Program-made: the position numbers and the translations under genes | Notes under the pieces: generated by a model | Databases searched by the model: none | Seen by the model: only the letters and a program-made list of their open reading frames with translations | Told to the model about the DNA's origin: nothing | From: JAISGQ01 sp045604945 | GTDB taxonomy: Bacteria; Bacillota; Clostridia; Oscillospirales; Acutalibacteraceae | Reading direction: 5' to 3' | DNA: 61,011 nucleotides | Assembly (NCBI GenBank): GCA_045604945.1 | Contig: JAZUPA010000039.1 | Coordinates: 1-61,011 of the forward strand | Part shown: in pieces, positions 1-8,648 of the stretch | Layout of the letters: every line of letters starts with the position of its first letter | Position numbering within the stretch: position 1 is the first letter of the stretch

Positions 1-121
1 CAGATTTTCTGCCGAGGACTTTTGAATTTTAGGGGTAAGCATTTCCTGCTTTTTTAATGCCGGACAGTACACATTCGGTTCCATTTTTACATAAACTGTT
101 ATGGAAAAGGAGGCTTTTTAT

Positions 122-1189
122 ATGAACCAATATAAATTCAACGATTATTTCTTGGGCGCAAGCAGTCCCGATGGATTTTTTTCACTGTTTGAAAAAGCAT
201 ACAATCCATATGACGGCTGGACTGCCTGCATAATAAAGGGAGGTCCCGGTACAGGTAAATCCTCTCTGATGAAAAAGATAGCAAATGCTGCGGCAAAAAA
301 AGACGAAAAATGTGAACGTGCTTTTTGCTCATCCGATCCGAACTCTCTTGATGCCGTGATTATTCCCGAGCGGAAATTCATAATAATGGACGGTACTGCC
401 CCGCATACAGTAAATGCAGGGTATCCGGGAGTATGCGAATCTCTTCTTGATCTGGGCGAATGCTGGGACAAAAGTAAGCTTATTTCTCATAGTGACAGAA
501 TTCTAAATCTCACCGATGCTTGTTCCGAATGCCATAAACAGGCACAAAGATGTCTGAAAGCGGCGGGAGCATTTCGGACAGCATCCTTTGTAAAAACAGA
601 TTCGCTTATTGATATTGGCAAGATCAAGCGAGGGGCAGCACGGCTGCGTGAAAATTTCCCCAAAAAAGGAACAGGCGGGTATGTTTCTTATCGACTTTTG
701 TCGGCGGTTACAAAGGACGGCGTTGCAGTGTTTGAAAACACAATACACAATCAATGCGAAACCTGTGTGCCTGTTGATGATCGATGGTCAAGATGCAGCA
801 GTATTCTGATGGAGTGTCTCAGAGAGCTTCTTTCGAAGGATGGCTTTGGTGTTGTTGTGTGCTGCTGCTCGCAGGCTCCCGATATGACAGAGCATATCAT
901 TATACCTGAGGTAGGTACAGCATATTCAGCTGCCAACAGAGTCCATGCAGTTGATACGGGAAGAACTATTCATGCATCAAGGTTTATGAAAAGAGCACTT
1001 TCCCCGGAAGAGAGGAAAGTGCTCGCAGAAAACGAAAAGAATGAAAAGCTCATGCTTGAACAGGCATCATCGCACATGAGAGATGCAAAAAAACTGCACG
1101 ATGAGCTTGAGGAATACTACATTGATGCAATGGACTTTGAAAAGGTCGATAAGATGGGGGATAAACTTATAAAGCAGATTTTTTGCTAG
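122..1189 (+). CDS. P-loop ATPase of the PRK06851 type, function unknown
   Basis: A 355-residue soluble protein. A Walker A motif, GGPGTGKSS, sits at residues 40-48, followed by a run of basic residues, so nucleotide binding is likely. Length and overall pattern (N-terminal FLGASSPDGF, central P-loop, charged C-terminal helix) recall the uncharacterised PRK06851 family seen in spore-forming Firmicutes; this is from memory. An in-frame ATG lies 21 bases earlier, but a strong AAAAGGAGG at 105-113 points to the ATG at 122. Its 3' end overlaps the convergent SH3-like gene by 23 bases. The physiological substrate is unknown. Confidence 0.75.
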   Translation: MNQYKFNDYFLGASSPDGFFSLFEKAYNPYDGWTACIIKGGPGTGKSSLMKKIANAAAKKDEKCERAFCSSDPNSLDAVIIPERKFIIMDGTAPHTVNAGYPGVCESLLDLGECWDKSKLISHSDRILNLTDACSECHKQAQRCLKAAGAFRTASFVKTDSLIDIGKIKRGAARLRENFPKKGTGGYVSYRLLSAVTKDGVAVFENTIHNQCETCVPVDDRWSRCSSILMECLRELLSKDGFGVVVCCCSQAPDMTEHIIIPEVGTAYSAANRVHAVDTGRTIHASRFMKRALSPEERKVLAENEKNEKLMLEQASSHMRDAKKLHDELEEYYIDAMDFEKVDKMGDKLIKQIFC

Positions 1190-1964
1190 TGTGCTTTTTA
1201 CGAGTAAGAACAAAAATAAGTGCAGCGGTAACCACACAGACCGCACTAACGAGAATGATTGCAATCATGATAGGGGGAAGACCGCCATTCTCAACGGAAT
1301 TCGTTTCGTTGAGAACAGATCCGGGGAAGAGAGCTTCATTCTCTTTTTTAAGAACAAAACCGGGATCGGTGGTCTCCGGAGCGTCAACGCGCAGCCAGCC
1401 TTTTGCACCATAGAAATATCCCACATAACCCCATACGGTGCCATCAGGATCAGTGTATGAATGGGAGAAGCTAATATCACGATAACTGTCGTTCCAGAGT
1501 TCCATCTCCCAACAATCTTCCGAACCGGGATAGTTCCAGAAAACAAGTTTGCTTATATCTTGTGCGGAAATTTTCAGGTTATCAGTTTCGGCGTTAAACT
1601 CATTACCGTAATCTTCTGCAAAGGAAGTGTTATCATAAATAACCTCGAGATACCCCATAGGGATCCAGCCTGAAACATCGGAGAATGAAATCAGTCCCCA
1701 TACAATGCCGTTGTTGTCCTCATAAGTATGAGATATATAGATTTCGTCACCGCTGTTTACTTTTCCGTAAATAACACTGCTGTTGGGCTCGTTTACTGAA
1801 TAAACTGTTTCCGTAGCAACAAATGAACGCTCCATAAGTTTGCATTCATCGGAGTGATTGGTATAAAAGTTGTCCTCAGGCTCAAAGATAACATCTGCGG
1901 AAACGGACAAAGCGAATGTGAGAGCGAGGATAGCAATGAGGAGGGAAGATACAAGTTTTTTCAT
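1167..1964 (-). CDS. Exported SH3-like protein with C-terminal membrane anchor
   Basis: A 265-residue protein with a classic signal peptide (MKKLVSSLL followed by a hydrophobic core, cleavage near SVSA-D). Two bacterial SH3-like segments follow: around residues 50-110 (VYSVNEP...GWIPMGYLEV) and around 150-200 (GTVWGYVGY...KGWLRVD). A transmembrane helix near residues 228-252 is followed by RKKHTSKK, giving a cell-surface protein anchored by its C-terminus. SH3b domains often bind peptidoglycan peptides, so a wall-sensing or wall-binding role is an inference. AAAGGAG precedes the ATG. It lies upstream of nothing obvious on its own strand and overlaps the ATPase gene tail to tail. Confidence 0.7.
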   Translation of the reverse strand: MKKLVSSLLIAILALTFALSVSADVIFEPEDNFYTNHSDECKLMERSFVATETVYSVNEPNSSVIYGKVNSGDEIYISHTYEDNNGIVWGLISFSDVSGWIPMGYLEVIYDNTSFAEDYGNEFNAETDNLKISAQDISKLVFWNYPGSEDCWEMELWNDSYRDISFSHSYTDPDGTVWGYVGYFYGAKGWLRVDAPETTDPGFVLKKENEALFPGSVLNETNSVENGGLPPIMIAIILVSAVCVVTAALIFVLTRKKHTSKKSAL

Positions 1965-1983
1965 GGAAATTACTCCTTTCGTT

Positions 1984-2331
1984 TTATATCAGCGAGCTGA
2001 TAACAGCACCGCATATGTATGAAAAAGTATTTGCACCCAGAGAAAAAAGAAAAGGTCTTTTGATTTCCGCACACCCTGTCTTGTAAATCATGCCTTCGAT
2101 AATCACGGCAATAATCTCAAGGACAGCTATTACAGCAAATTCCGAGAGTGAATAATATCTGCATAACAGCAGGAAAAGAATTACAACAGCAGGGTTTGTA
2201 AGAATATTTACAAGGACGGTAAGAAGCAGAGCTTTACTCTTGAGCTTGAAAAAAAGAGAGAAGGTGAGCTCAAGAATCAATGTGAGAAAAAGTGATATAG
2301 CCAATGAAGATAAAATGTATTCAAAGGACAT
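1984..2331 (-). CDS. Small multi-pass membrane protein
   Basis: A 115-residue, very hydrophobic protein with about three to four predicted transmembrane helices and no motif I recognise. Its ATG overlaps the end of the MFS gene by 11 bases and its ribosome site (AAGGAGG) lies inside that gene, so the two are translationally coupled. The following SH3-like gene starts 19 bases downstream. The three probably form one transcription unit on the minus strand. Function cannot be assigned. Confidence 0.65.
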   Translation of the reverse strand: MSFEYILSSLAISLFLTLILELTFSLFFKLKSKALLLTVLVNILTNPAVVILFLLLCRYYSLSEFAVIAVLEIIAVIIEGMIYKTGCAEIKRPFLFSLGANTFSYICGAVISSLI

Positions 2332-3325
2332 TGTCTTTTTTCCTCCTTATGCCTGCGAGAAGGAGAATAAGAGAGAGCGCGGTGATTGCAGCAGAGGGAA
2401 ATGCAGTCAGAGCAGGTGCTCCGAAATAAACAGGCAAAAAGCCTGCAAAAAGAGCGAAGGTAAGAAGTCCGAATGAAAAACCCTTTGCATCGGGGAACAG
2501 TTTTGAGGTTTCCCATAGAGTAATGGGCATTGTCATATTGAACAGCAGAAGTGCAGCAAGACCGCAGATGGGAATATGGGAAAAGAGAAACAGCGCGGCA
2601 CAAAGACTGAGAGATATTATGCTGGCAATGCGTGAACCGGCTTTATCAGCAGCATAACCGCCGAGAGCTTTTCCAAGAGCGATGCAGACAACAGTAATAA
2701 AAGCAGGAATTGCCGATTTCCATTCAAATGAGAAGCTCATGCCGGCATAGGAACGCAAGCAAACTACAACAAAAAGGCATATAACACTAAGAATAGCAGT
2801 GCCTGACATAGCAGGAAACTGAAGTGGTCTGTTTTCGGGAAGTTCGTGCTCAAAGCGTGAAACAAGTATAATGAGAGCAGAAGATAAAACAAGAAGGGCG
2901 ATGGGGATAATTAAAGGGAGATCTCCTGCGAACATTGAGCCGAGACAGAGTCCCAAAGCACCGGGAGAGACAAATAAACCAAGAGGAGCACATTTATGCT
3001 CGCTCATATTAAGAACATCGACTCCGCCGCCTACGTGAAACAGTGCGTTGCCTATACCCATGACAGAAGCTGTTATAAGTGTGCCGTGCATAAAGGGAGA
3101 TATGGCAACGAGCAGACATCCAAGAGCCGAGAATAATGCATTTTTGCTGAGCTTATCGGCAGCAATGCCCAAAGGCATCTGTAAGGCGAATGCGCAAAAA
3201 TTGTAAATAAGTATTGCGGTTATCCAATCGTATTTCTGGCGCAGCAGAGTAAACATAAAGAAGGCGCAGCAGAAATCCACCAGAAAATGAGAAACGCAGT
3301 AAACAGAGAGCAATCTCATGCGCAT
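2321..3325 (-). CDS. Major facilitator superfamily transporter
   Basis: A 334-residue integral membrane protein with about ten to twelve hydrophobic segments and the loop GIAADKLSKN, the usual MFS signature between helices 2 and 3. A second degenerate copy, GGYAADKAGSR, lies mid-protein, as expected for the internally duplicated fold. The longer open frame starts at 3424, but GGGAGGTG at 3331-3338 supports the ATG at 3325 and leaves room for the terminator upstream. Cargo is unknown. It is coupled to the small membrane gene downstream. Confidence 0.75.
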   Translation of the reverse strand: MRMRLLSVYCVSHFLVDFCCAFFMFTLLRQKYDWITAILIYNFCAFALQMPLGIAADKLSKNALFSALGCLLVAISPFMHGTLITASVMGIGNALFHVGGGVDVLNMSEHKCAPLGLFVSPGALGLCLGSMFAGDLPLIIPIALLVLSSALIILVSRFEHELPENRPLQFPAMSGTAILSVICLFVVVCLRSYAGMSFSFEWKSAIPAFITVVCIALGKALGGYAADKAGSRIASIISLSLCAALFLFSHIPICGLAALLLFNMTMPITLWETSKLFPDAKGFSFGLLTFALFAGFLPVYFGAPALTAFPSAAITALSLILLLAGIRRKKDNVL

Positions 3326-3382
3326 GTAAACACCTCCCTGCAAATAAAACCCCAAGAGACAGAAAATGGTTTGAAAAATATT

Positions 3383-3408
3383 AACCCGGCTTGTTCCCAA
3401 GCCGGGTT
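3383..3408 (-). terminator. Intrinsic terminator after the small multidrug-export gene
   Basis: An 11-bp perfect stem (AACCCGGCTTG / CAAGCCGGGTT) with a 4-base loop lies between 3421 and the MFS start. On the minus strand it is followed by AATATTTTT. It separates the 3421-3936 gene from the MFS operon. Confidence 0.7.
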
Positions 3409-3420
3409 TTAGTACAATGA

Positions 3421-3936
3421 TCAACCGCAGCTGACAAAAACGAAAGTCTGGGTGATGATAGTTGTAAGTATACCTGCTGCAATAACGCCAAGCGTAATGG
3501 CAGGTATGGCTTTCTTCATCTGCATGTCAAGAAGAGCGGCAACCAGAGAGCCTGTCCATGCACCGGTACCGGGAAGCGGAATGGCAACGAGGATAAACAG
3601 TCCCAGCAGCTCATATTTCTTAACTACTTCGCCTTTACTGTGAGCGCGGGTTTCAAGCTTGTCCACAAGCTTGCCAAAGGTCTTTGATTTTCTCATCCAT
3701 GCAAAAATCTGCCGAATAAAGAGCATAATAAAAGGAACGGGGATCATGTTTCCAATAACAGCGGCGATAAAAGCCACCCAATAATTGAGTCCCATGGCAG
3801 TTCCGATAGGGATTGCGCCGCGAAGCTCAATTACAGGAACCATAGCAACAGCCGCGGTGGAAATTATCTGACCGACAAAATTACCTGTCAGCCAGTCAAA
3901 AGCATTGCTGAAAAAAGAAGAAATCCAGTCAAACAT
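3421..3936 (-). CDS. Small multidrug export protein family (COG2426) membrane protein
   Basis: A 171-residue membrane protein. The motifs ELRGAIPIG (residues ~37-45) and VAIPLPGTGAWTGSL (~118-132) are hallmarks of the PF06695 'putative small multi-drug export' family, which is distantly related to DedA-like membrane proteins. The actual substrate of the family is not established. A GTG lies nine bases earlier, but GGGTG spaced six bases from the ATG at 3936 favours the ATG. Four hydrophobic segments are visible. Confidence 0.8.
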   Translation of the reverse strand: MFDWISSFFSNAFDWLTGNFVGQIISTAAVAMVPVIELRGAIPIGTAMGLNYWVAFIAAVIGNMIPVPFIMLFIRQIFAWMRKSKTFGKLVDKLETRAHSKGEVVKKYELLGLFILVAIPLPGTGAWTGSLVAALLDMQMKKAIPAITLGVIAAGILTTIITQTFVFVSCG

Positions 3937-3972
3937 AATATTCACCCGACAGATAGATTAAAAATGTTGAGA

Positions 3973-4380
3973 TTATTCAGCATCAAGGTAAATATCTGCA
4001 TCGGAGAACATGTCGGAATAAGAAAGATCACTGCCGGAAAAATCGGAATAGCTGAGTTCCTCGTAATTGGTATCCGTGTCGTAGCCAAAATCATTATTTT
4101 CGACGGTTTTTCCGCCTACACCGCACATAATGGAACCGGTTGCAGACCAGATGATAACAGCAATAAGGAAAGCAACGATAGAAATAGCTATACCGGCTAC
4201 TGCGCCGCCGCGGTTACCTTCACGGTAAGCTTTCAGACCAAGAAAAACACTTACTGCAATAAGGATGAAGCTGATAAGGGGCATGAAACAAAATACTACA
4301 GCCAATATTGCAAAAAAGAATGAAAGAACAGAGATGTTGTTGGCGGGAGAGACATCTTTGCGGTAAGCGTGATTATTCAT
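3973..4380 (-). CDS. Small membrane protein with acidic Ser/Tyr/Asp C-terminus
   Basis: A 135-residue protein. Residues ~15-85 hold two hydrophobic hairpins separated by LKAYREGNRGG, the layout of DUF4190-like membrane proteins. The last ~45 residues are acidic and rich in Ser, Tyr and Asp (YSDFSGSD, YSDMFSDAD). Start chosen at the ATG preceded by CGGAGG; an upstream in-frame start lacks a ribosome site. Function unknown. Confidence 0.65.
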   Translation of the reverse strand: MNNHAYRKDVSPANNISVLSFFFAILAVVFCFMPLISFILIAVSVFLGLKAYREGNRGGAVAGIAISIVAFLIAVIIWSATGSIMCGVGGKTVENNDFGYDTDTNYEELSYSDFSGSDLSYSDMFSDADIYLDAE

Positions 4381-4457
4381 ATCGGAACCTCCGTTTAATA
4401 CAGATAATTTACCCAAATATTATATCATGATAAAAAAGATGTGTCAACATTGGTGTG

Positions 4458-4486
4458 GAGACAGAAAATCACAAATAAAGTATAAT
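4458..4486 (+). promoter_or_regulatory. Predicted sigma-A promoter for the nitroreductase-pfkA genes
   Basis: A TATAAT hexamer (4481-4486) sits 17 bases after GAGACA (4458-4463), about 115 bases before the nitroreductase start. The -10 is perfect; the -35 matches 4 of 6. Confidence 0.45.
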
Positions 4487-4602
4487 TATAAAAAAGACTG
4501 GATTTATTTGACATTGTGTAGTAAAATGAAAAGACAAGCTGATGAAAAAATCCTGTTTACGGGAATTTTCTCATTTACTGTGAAAGGTACGGTGTTTTAA
4601 TA

Positions 4603-5355
4603 ATGACACGTAAGGAAGCCATCATATCAAGAAGAGCAGTCAGAAGATACACAGGTGAGCCTATAGCAGAATCTATCATTGATAATATTCTGGAATTTAT
4701 AACTCAGGTAAAGCCTCTTCACGATGATATAAGAACAACAATTGAAATCATCGACAGTGAAGATTTCGAAGCAGCCTTTTCCAGCTTTATTGGTCCGAGA
4801 GCAAGTCATTATCTTGTTATCCGCTCGGCAAAGAAGGAGGGCTATCTTGAGAATGCCGGATACATCGGACAGCAGATCGTACTGTATATGACCGAGCTTG
4901 GCATTGGAAGCTGCTGGTGCGGAAGCTATAAGCAGAAATATGAGGATGAAGCTGGACAGCTTCCGTATGTTGTCTGCGTATGCTTTGGCCGTTCTGATAA
5001 TTCGCCGCCCAGAAGAAGCGCAGAGGAAGCAAAGAGAAAGCATCTGCATGAACTGGTATTCGGCAAGATTTCCACAAATCTTCTCGACCTGCTGGAGGCA
5101 GGCAGACTTGCGCCTTCCGCGTTGAATGCGCAGCCTGTCCGTTACAGAACACAGGGTTCAAATATTTATATTTACAGAAAGATAGCACTTCTTCCGTTCC
5201 TTGACAGTACAAGGGGCATTGATGTAGGTATTGCAATGGCCAATATGTATGTAGCATCAGGCGAAGAATGCATCTTTGTGAAAGAGGCAAATTACCCGAC
5301 ACCATCATCAAAGTGCATATACGAATATACACTTACATGGGAGCAGAAAAAATAA
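4603..5355 (+). CDS. Nitroreductase-family flavoprotein
   Basis: A 250-residue protein with the nitroreductase opening (TRKEAIISRRAVRRYTGEPI, residues 2-21), a second block (GYIGQQIVLYMTELGIGSCW, ~87-106) typical of the FMN-binding fold, and LEAGRLAPSALNAQP (~164-178), a second nitroreductase-type FMN motif. Two half-repeats in one chain match the TM1586-type monomeric family. It is probably an NAD(P)H-dependent FMN oxidoreductase of unknown substrate. It ends 16 bases before pfkA, so the two are likely cotranscribed. Confidence 0.8.
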   Translation: MTRKEAIISRRAVRRYTGEPIAESIIDNILEFITQVKPLHDDIRTTIEIIDSEDFEAAFSSFIGPRASHYLVIRSAKKEGYLENAGYIGQQIVLYMTELGIGSCWCGSYKQKYEDEAGQLPYVVCVCFGRSDNSPPRRSAEEAKRKHLHELVFGKISTNLLDLLEAGRLAPSALNAQPVRYRTQGSNIYIYRKIALLPFLDSTRGIDVGIAMANMYVASGEECIFVKEANYPTPSSKCIYEYTLTWEQKK

Positions 5356-5371
5356 TCGGGAGGACAGAAAA

Positions 5372-6448
5372 ATGGCTAAAAGACGTATCGGTATACTGAC
5401 CAGCGGCGGCGACTGCCCGGGACTCAATGCGGCCATCAGAGGCGTTGTGCGAGCATCATACAATCTGTTCGATGTTGAATTTATCGGAATAAATGACGGA
5501 TACAAAGGTCTTATCGAAGGCGATTACAAGACCATGAAGTATGATGATTTCAATGGTATACTTACCCTTGGAGGTACTATACTCGGAACACAGCGTACCC
5601 CCTACAGAAACATGCGCATTATTGAGGAAGATAATGTGGATAAAGTTGCGGCAATGAAGAAGAATTACAAGAAAATGGGTCTTGACTGCCTTGTAACTCT
5701 TGGCGGCAACGGAACCCACAAGACCGCTAATCTTCTTTCGGAAGAAGGCCTTAATGTTATCGGTTTGCCCAAGACTATAGACAATGACCTTTACGGAACC
5801 GATGTAACCTTTGGCTTTCACAGCGCTGTGGATATTGCCACAGATGTTGTTGACCGCATTCATACCACTGCAAACAGCCATGGCAGAGCAATGGTTATAG
5901 AGCTTATGGGAAATAAGGCAGGCTGGCTCACCCTTTATGCAGGTGTGGCAGGTGGAGCAGATGTTATTCTTCTTCCGGAAATTCCTTATGACATTAAAAA
6001 AGTAATAGATACAGTTGAAAACCGTCAGAATCAGAAACGCAATTTTGCCATAATCTGTGTTGCAGAGGGTGCAATGAGTGCACAGGAAGCTGCAATGAAG
6101 AAAAAGGAACGTGAGGCATTCCGAGCAGAGCAGAAGTTTGCTTCTGTGAGTTACCGCATTGCCGGTGAGATTCAGGAAGGTACAGGACTTGAGACCCGTG
6201 TTGTAGTTCCCGGACATTATCAGCGCGGAGGTTCTCCGTCTCCGTATGACAGAGTTCTGGCAACACAGTTTGGTGCATATGCAGCACGTCTCATAAAAGA
6301 AGAAGACTACGGCAATACCGTAGCAATGATCAACGGCGAGGTTTCACACAATGCCCTTTCCGAGATCGCAGGACTGAAGAAGCTCGTGCCGGCAGACGGC
6401 GATATGGTTCGCACTGCAAAGGATATGGGAGTATGCTTCGGTGACTGA
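5372..6448 (+). CDS. pfkA: 6-phosphofructokinase (atypical donor-site signature)
   Basis: A 358-residue phosphofructokinase that phosphorylates fructose 6-phosphate in glycolysis. It shows GGDCPGLNA (12-20), GGTILGTQR (67-75), GGNGT (111-115), PKTIDND (133-139) and the substrate loop PGHYQRGGSPSPYDR near residue 280. The catalytic TIDND is intact. The phosphoryl-donor region is mixed: Gly114 is the ATP-type residue, while Lys134 in PKTIDND is the residue usual in PPi-dependent and group III enzymes. The Mg-binding Asp of the usual GGDGS is Asn113. Donor use (ATP or PPi) therefore cannot be read off with confidence. AGGAC precedes the ATG. Confidence 0.93.
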   Translation: MAKRRIGILTSGGDCPGLNAAIRGVVRASYNLFDVEFIGINDGYKGLIEGDYKTMKYDDFNGILTLGGTILGTQRTPYRNMRIIEEDNVDKVAAMKKNYKKMGLDCLVTLGGNGTHKTANLLSEEGLNVIGLPKTIDNDLYGTDVTFGFHSAVDIATDVVDRIHTTANSHGRAMVIELMGNKAGWLTLYAGVAGGADVILLPEIPYDIKKVIDTVENRQNQKRNFAIICVAEGAMSAQEAAMKKKEREAFRAEQKFASVSYRIAGEIQEGTGLETRVVVPGHYQRGGSPSPYDRVLATQFGAYAARLIKEEDYGNTVAMINGEVSHNALSEIAGLKKLVPADGDMVRTAKDMGVCFGD

Positions 6449-6473
6449 AAAACAACTCGAAGGGATTGAATAT

Positions 6474-7766
6474 ATGAGCAAGAAAAAGGCACCCGAAAAA
6501 GAACGCGAGTGGTTCAAGCTTGACAATGCCGCAAATATTTATCCGGCAATAATCAGTGCGAAGTGGTCGCCGAATTTCCGTGTCTCTGCTACGCTCAACG
6601 AGCCGGTGGATCCGGATAAGCTCCTCGAGGCTCTGAAGATATGCCTGCCGCGTTTTCGGAACTTTACATTGGTTCTGAAAAAAGGAATGTTCTGGCATTA
6701 TTTGGAGGAAAATGACAAGGAGCCTGTGCTTTGTGAGGAAGTCAGAAACCCCATGAGGGTTATTACGAAGCACGATAATAACGGGTATCATTTCAGAGTA
6801 ATACCCTATAAAAACAGGATTGCTCTTGAGGTTATGCACGTAATTGCAGATGGAACAGGCGGAATGATGTTCCTAAAGACTCTGGTGGCAGAATACCTTC
6901 GTCAAACCGGCGTAAAAGTGCCTTATGATGCTGAAGAAATTCTTGATGTAAGACAAGAGCCTCAACCGGAGGAAATGGAAGACAGTTTCCGTAAATATAC
7001 CCGTTTTCAAGCCAAGCAGGCGAGAAAGGAAAGCCGTGCGTATTGGGTAAAGGGAACCCGCCAGAAACCCGGTAGTGCGACTATAATCACAGGTCGTATG
7101 CCGATAGCGGAAGTGTCTGCAAAGGCCAAGGAATACGGAGCAACGATAACGGAGTTTATCGCCTCTGTAATAATAAACGTTATGTACAGGCGACAGAAAA
7201 GCGAAAATCCGCGCAGGGAGCTTCCGGTTAAGGTAAGTGTTCCCATAAATCTGCGCAGCTTTTATCCCAGCAAATCCCTGAGGAATTTTTCGCTTTTCAT
7301 AAATCCCGGAATAGAACCGAGATACGGCGATTACACCTTTGAGGAGATAGTCAGTGATGTTCATCATTTTATGAAGATGAATCTCAAGGAAAAATATCTC
7401 AATGCCGTAATGAGCAGCAATCTCGGCGACGAGCTGAATCCGCTGGTAAGAGCAATACCTCTGCCGCTTAAGAATATGGTTCTTTCGATGATGTACAGCT
7501 CGGTGGGAGAAACACGTTTCTCCACCGATATGTCAAATCTCGGAGCAATAAAGCTTCCCGAAGAGATGCAGAAGCATGTAAACACTGTTGACTTCATGCT
7601 CGCAGCACCTCACGGAATAGGCTTTGCAATGGGAATTGCAGGCTATAACGGAATGCTGAACATTACATTTGCAACCGCACTGAAGGAGCTTGACTGTCAG
7701 AGAGAGTTCTTCCGTGAGCTTGTGAAAATGGGCATTCACGTAAAAATCGAAAGCAATCACAGATAA
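6474..7766 (+). CDS. Condensation-domain-like alcohol/acyl acyltransferase
   Basis: A 430-residue protein of the condensation/CoA-dependent acyltransferase fold. The catalytic HxxxDG motif is present as HVIADGTGG at about residue 122. SVPINLRSFYPSKSLRNFS in the second half matches the latch region of alcohol acetyltransferase-like proteins. The substrate is not known. A GTG start at 6441 overlaps pfkA; the ATG at 6474 with AAGGGA upstream is preferred. The DUF6320-type gene follows 10 bases later. This pairing recurs in Clostridia (from memory) and suggests a joint membrane-lipid or exported-ester function. Confidence 0.7.
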   Translation: MSKKKAPEKEREWFKLDNAANIYPAIISAKWSPNFRVSATLNEPVDPDKLLEALKICLPRFRNFTLVLKKGMFWHYLEENDKEPVLCEEVRNPMRVITKHDNNGYHFRVIPYKNRIALEVMHVIADGTGGMMFLKTLVAEYLRQTGVKVPYDAEEILDVRQEPQPEEMEDSFRKYTRFQAKQARKESRAYWVKGTRQKPGSATIITGRMPIAEVSAKAKEYGATITEFIASVIINVMYRRQKSENPRRELPVKVSVPINLRSFYPSKSLRNFSLFINPGIEPRYGDYTFEEIVSDVHHFMKMNLKEKYLNAVMSSNLGDELNPLVRAIPLPLKNMVLSMMYSSVGETRFSTDMSNLGAIKLPEEMQKHVNTVDFMLAAPHGIGFAMGIAGYNGMLNITFATALKELDCQREFFRELVKMGIHVKIESNHR

Positions 7767-7776
7767 GGAGGATAAT

Positions 7777-8478
7777 ATGTCTTACTGCGTTAATTGCGGA
7801 GTTGAGCTTCATGAAAGCGAGAAAAAATGTCCGCTGTGCGATACTGTTGTTATAAACCCAAATATAATTTCAGGAGAACCTGCCGAATCGGTATTTCCTC
7901 AGGAACAGAAGCTGATCGATACGATTTCCGAGCATCGCTGGTGGGCAGGAGTAATAACCATAATTCTTGCGATTCCAACATCAATATGTCTGCTGTGTAA
8001 CTACGGTATACAGAAAGAATTGGGCTGGTCGCTTATAGTAACCGCCGCATTGCTTATGGTATGGTTGTTTATAGTGCCTGCGCTGCTGATGCGAAAGATA
8101 AATTATATCGCGCTGTTTATCATTTATACAGTTGGAATACTATTGTTTTTGTTCGTAATGTGCTGGCAGGTCAAGGGTAACTGGTTCCTCGGACTTGCAG
8201 TACCTATAGTGCTGTGCTTCATGGGTGTTCTGAGTATAAATACCGTTGTAATCAAGCACAATGTTGCCAAGCTCTATGCTGCAGCGGTGTGTTTTATAAC
8301 AATAGGAGCCATGGTTGTGGCAGTTGAGATAGTGACCGATTACTATATCAGCAAGACGATAGAGCTTTCATGGTCGCTTATCGCTCTTGTGCCCTGTGCG
8401 CTGATGTCGCTTCTGTACATTATAATACAGAAAAAGAAAGGGCTTAAGAACAGCCTGAAAAAGCGCTTCAGAATGTAA
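7777..8478 (+). CDS. Zinc-ribbon membrane protein, DUF6320-like
   Basis: A 233-residue protein. An N-terminal zinc ribbon (CVNCG at 4-8, CPLCD at 18-22) is followed by six hydrophobic segments and a basic tail (KKKGLKNSLKKRFRM). The arrangement matches DUF6320 proteins. A strong AGGAGG precedes the ATG. It is the second gene of a two-gene unit with the acyltransferase and is followed directly by a terminator. A role as membrane partner of the acyltransferase is an inference. Confidence 0.7.
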   Translation: MSYCVNCGVELHESEKKCPLCDTVVINPNIISGEPAESVFPQEQKLIDTISEHRWWAGVITIILAIPTSICLLCNYGIQKELGWSLIVTAALLMVWLFIVPALLMRKINYIALFIIYTVGILLFLFVMCWQVKGNWFLGLAVPIVLCFMGVLSINTVVIKHNVAKLYAAAVCFITIGAMVVAVEIVTDYYISKTIELSWSLIALVPCALMSLLYIIIQKKKGLKNSLKKRFRM

Positions 8479-8491
8479 TTGCTGAATAGCA

Positions 8492-8527
8492 AAGCCTCGG
8501 ACGGTGAATTATCACTGTTCGAGGCTT
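8492..8527 (+). terminator. Intrinsic terminator after the DUF6320-like gene
   Basis: A 16-bp stem (8492-8507 / 8512-8527, with two G-U pairs) closed by an ATTA loop and followed by AATTGTT. It sits 14 bases after the stop. Confidence 0.75.
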
Positions 8528-8570
8528 AATTGTTATCATTACTATATGCGTCATTATGATGTCATATTAC

Positions 8571-8621
8571 CACTATTTTGTCGTGATGCAATAATTTCAC
8601 TAAAATTTAGTCAAAATAGTG
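8571..8621 (+). promoter_or_regulatory. Promoter overlapped by CACTA dyads, upstream of the ribbon-helix-helix gene
   Basis: A predicted promoter, TTGTCG (8578-8583) with 17 bases to TAAAAT (8601-8606), is overlapped by two nested dyads. CACTATTTTG (8571-8580) pairs with CAAAATAGTG (8612-8621), and ACTAAAATTTAGT (8599-8611) is a perfect palindrome. Four CACTA-like half sites are present. This is the layout of an autorepressor operator. Confidence 0.5.
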
Positions 8622-8648
8622 TATAAGAAGTGAAAATGAGGTGCAGTT

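Noticed and set aside
5456..6217. 253-residue minus-strand frame opposite pfkA
   Set aside because: Shadow of pfkA; no motif and no start signal.
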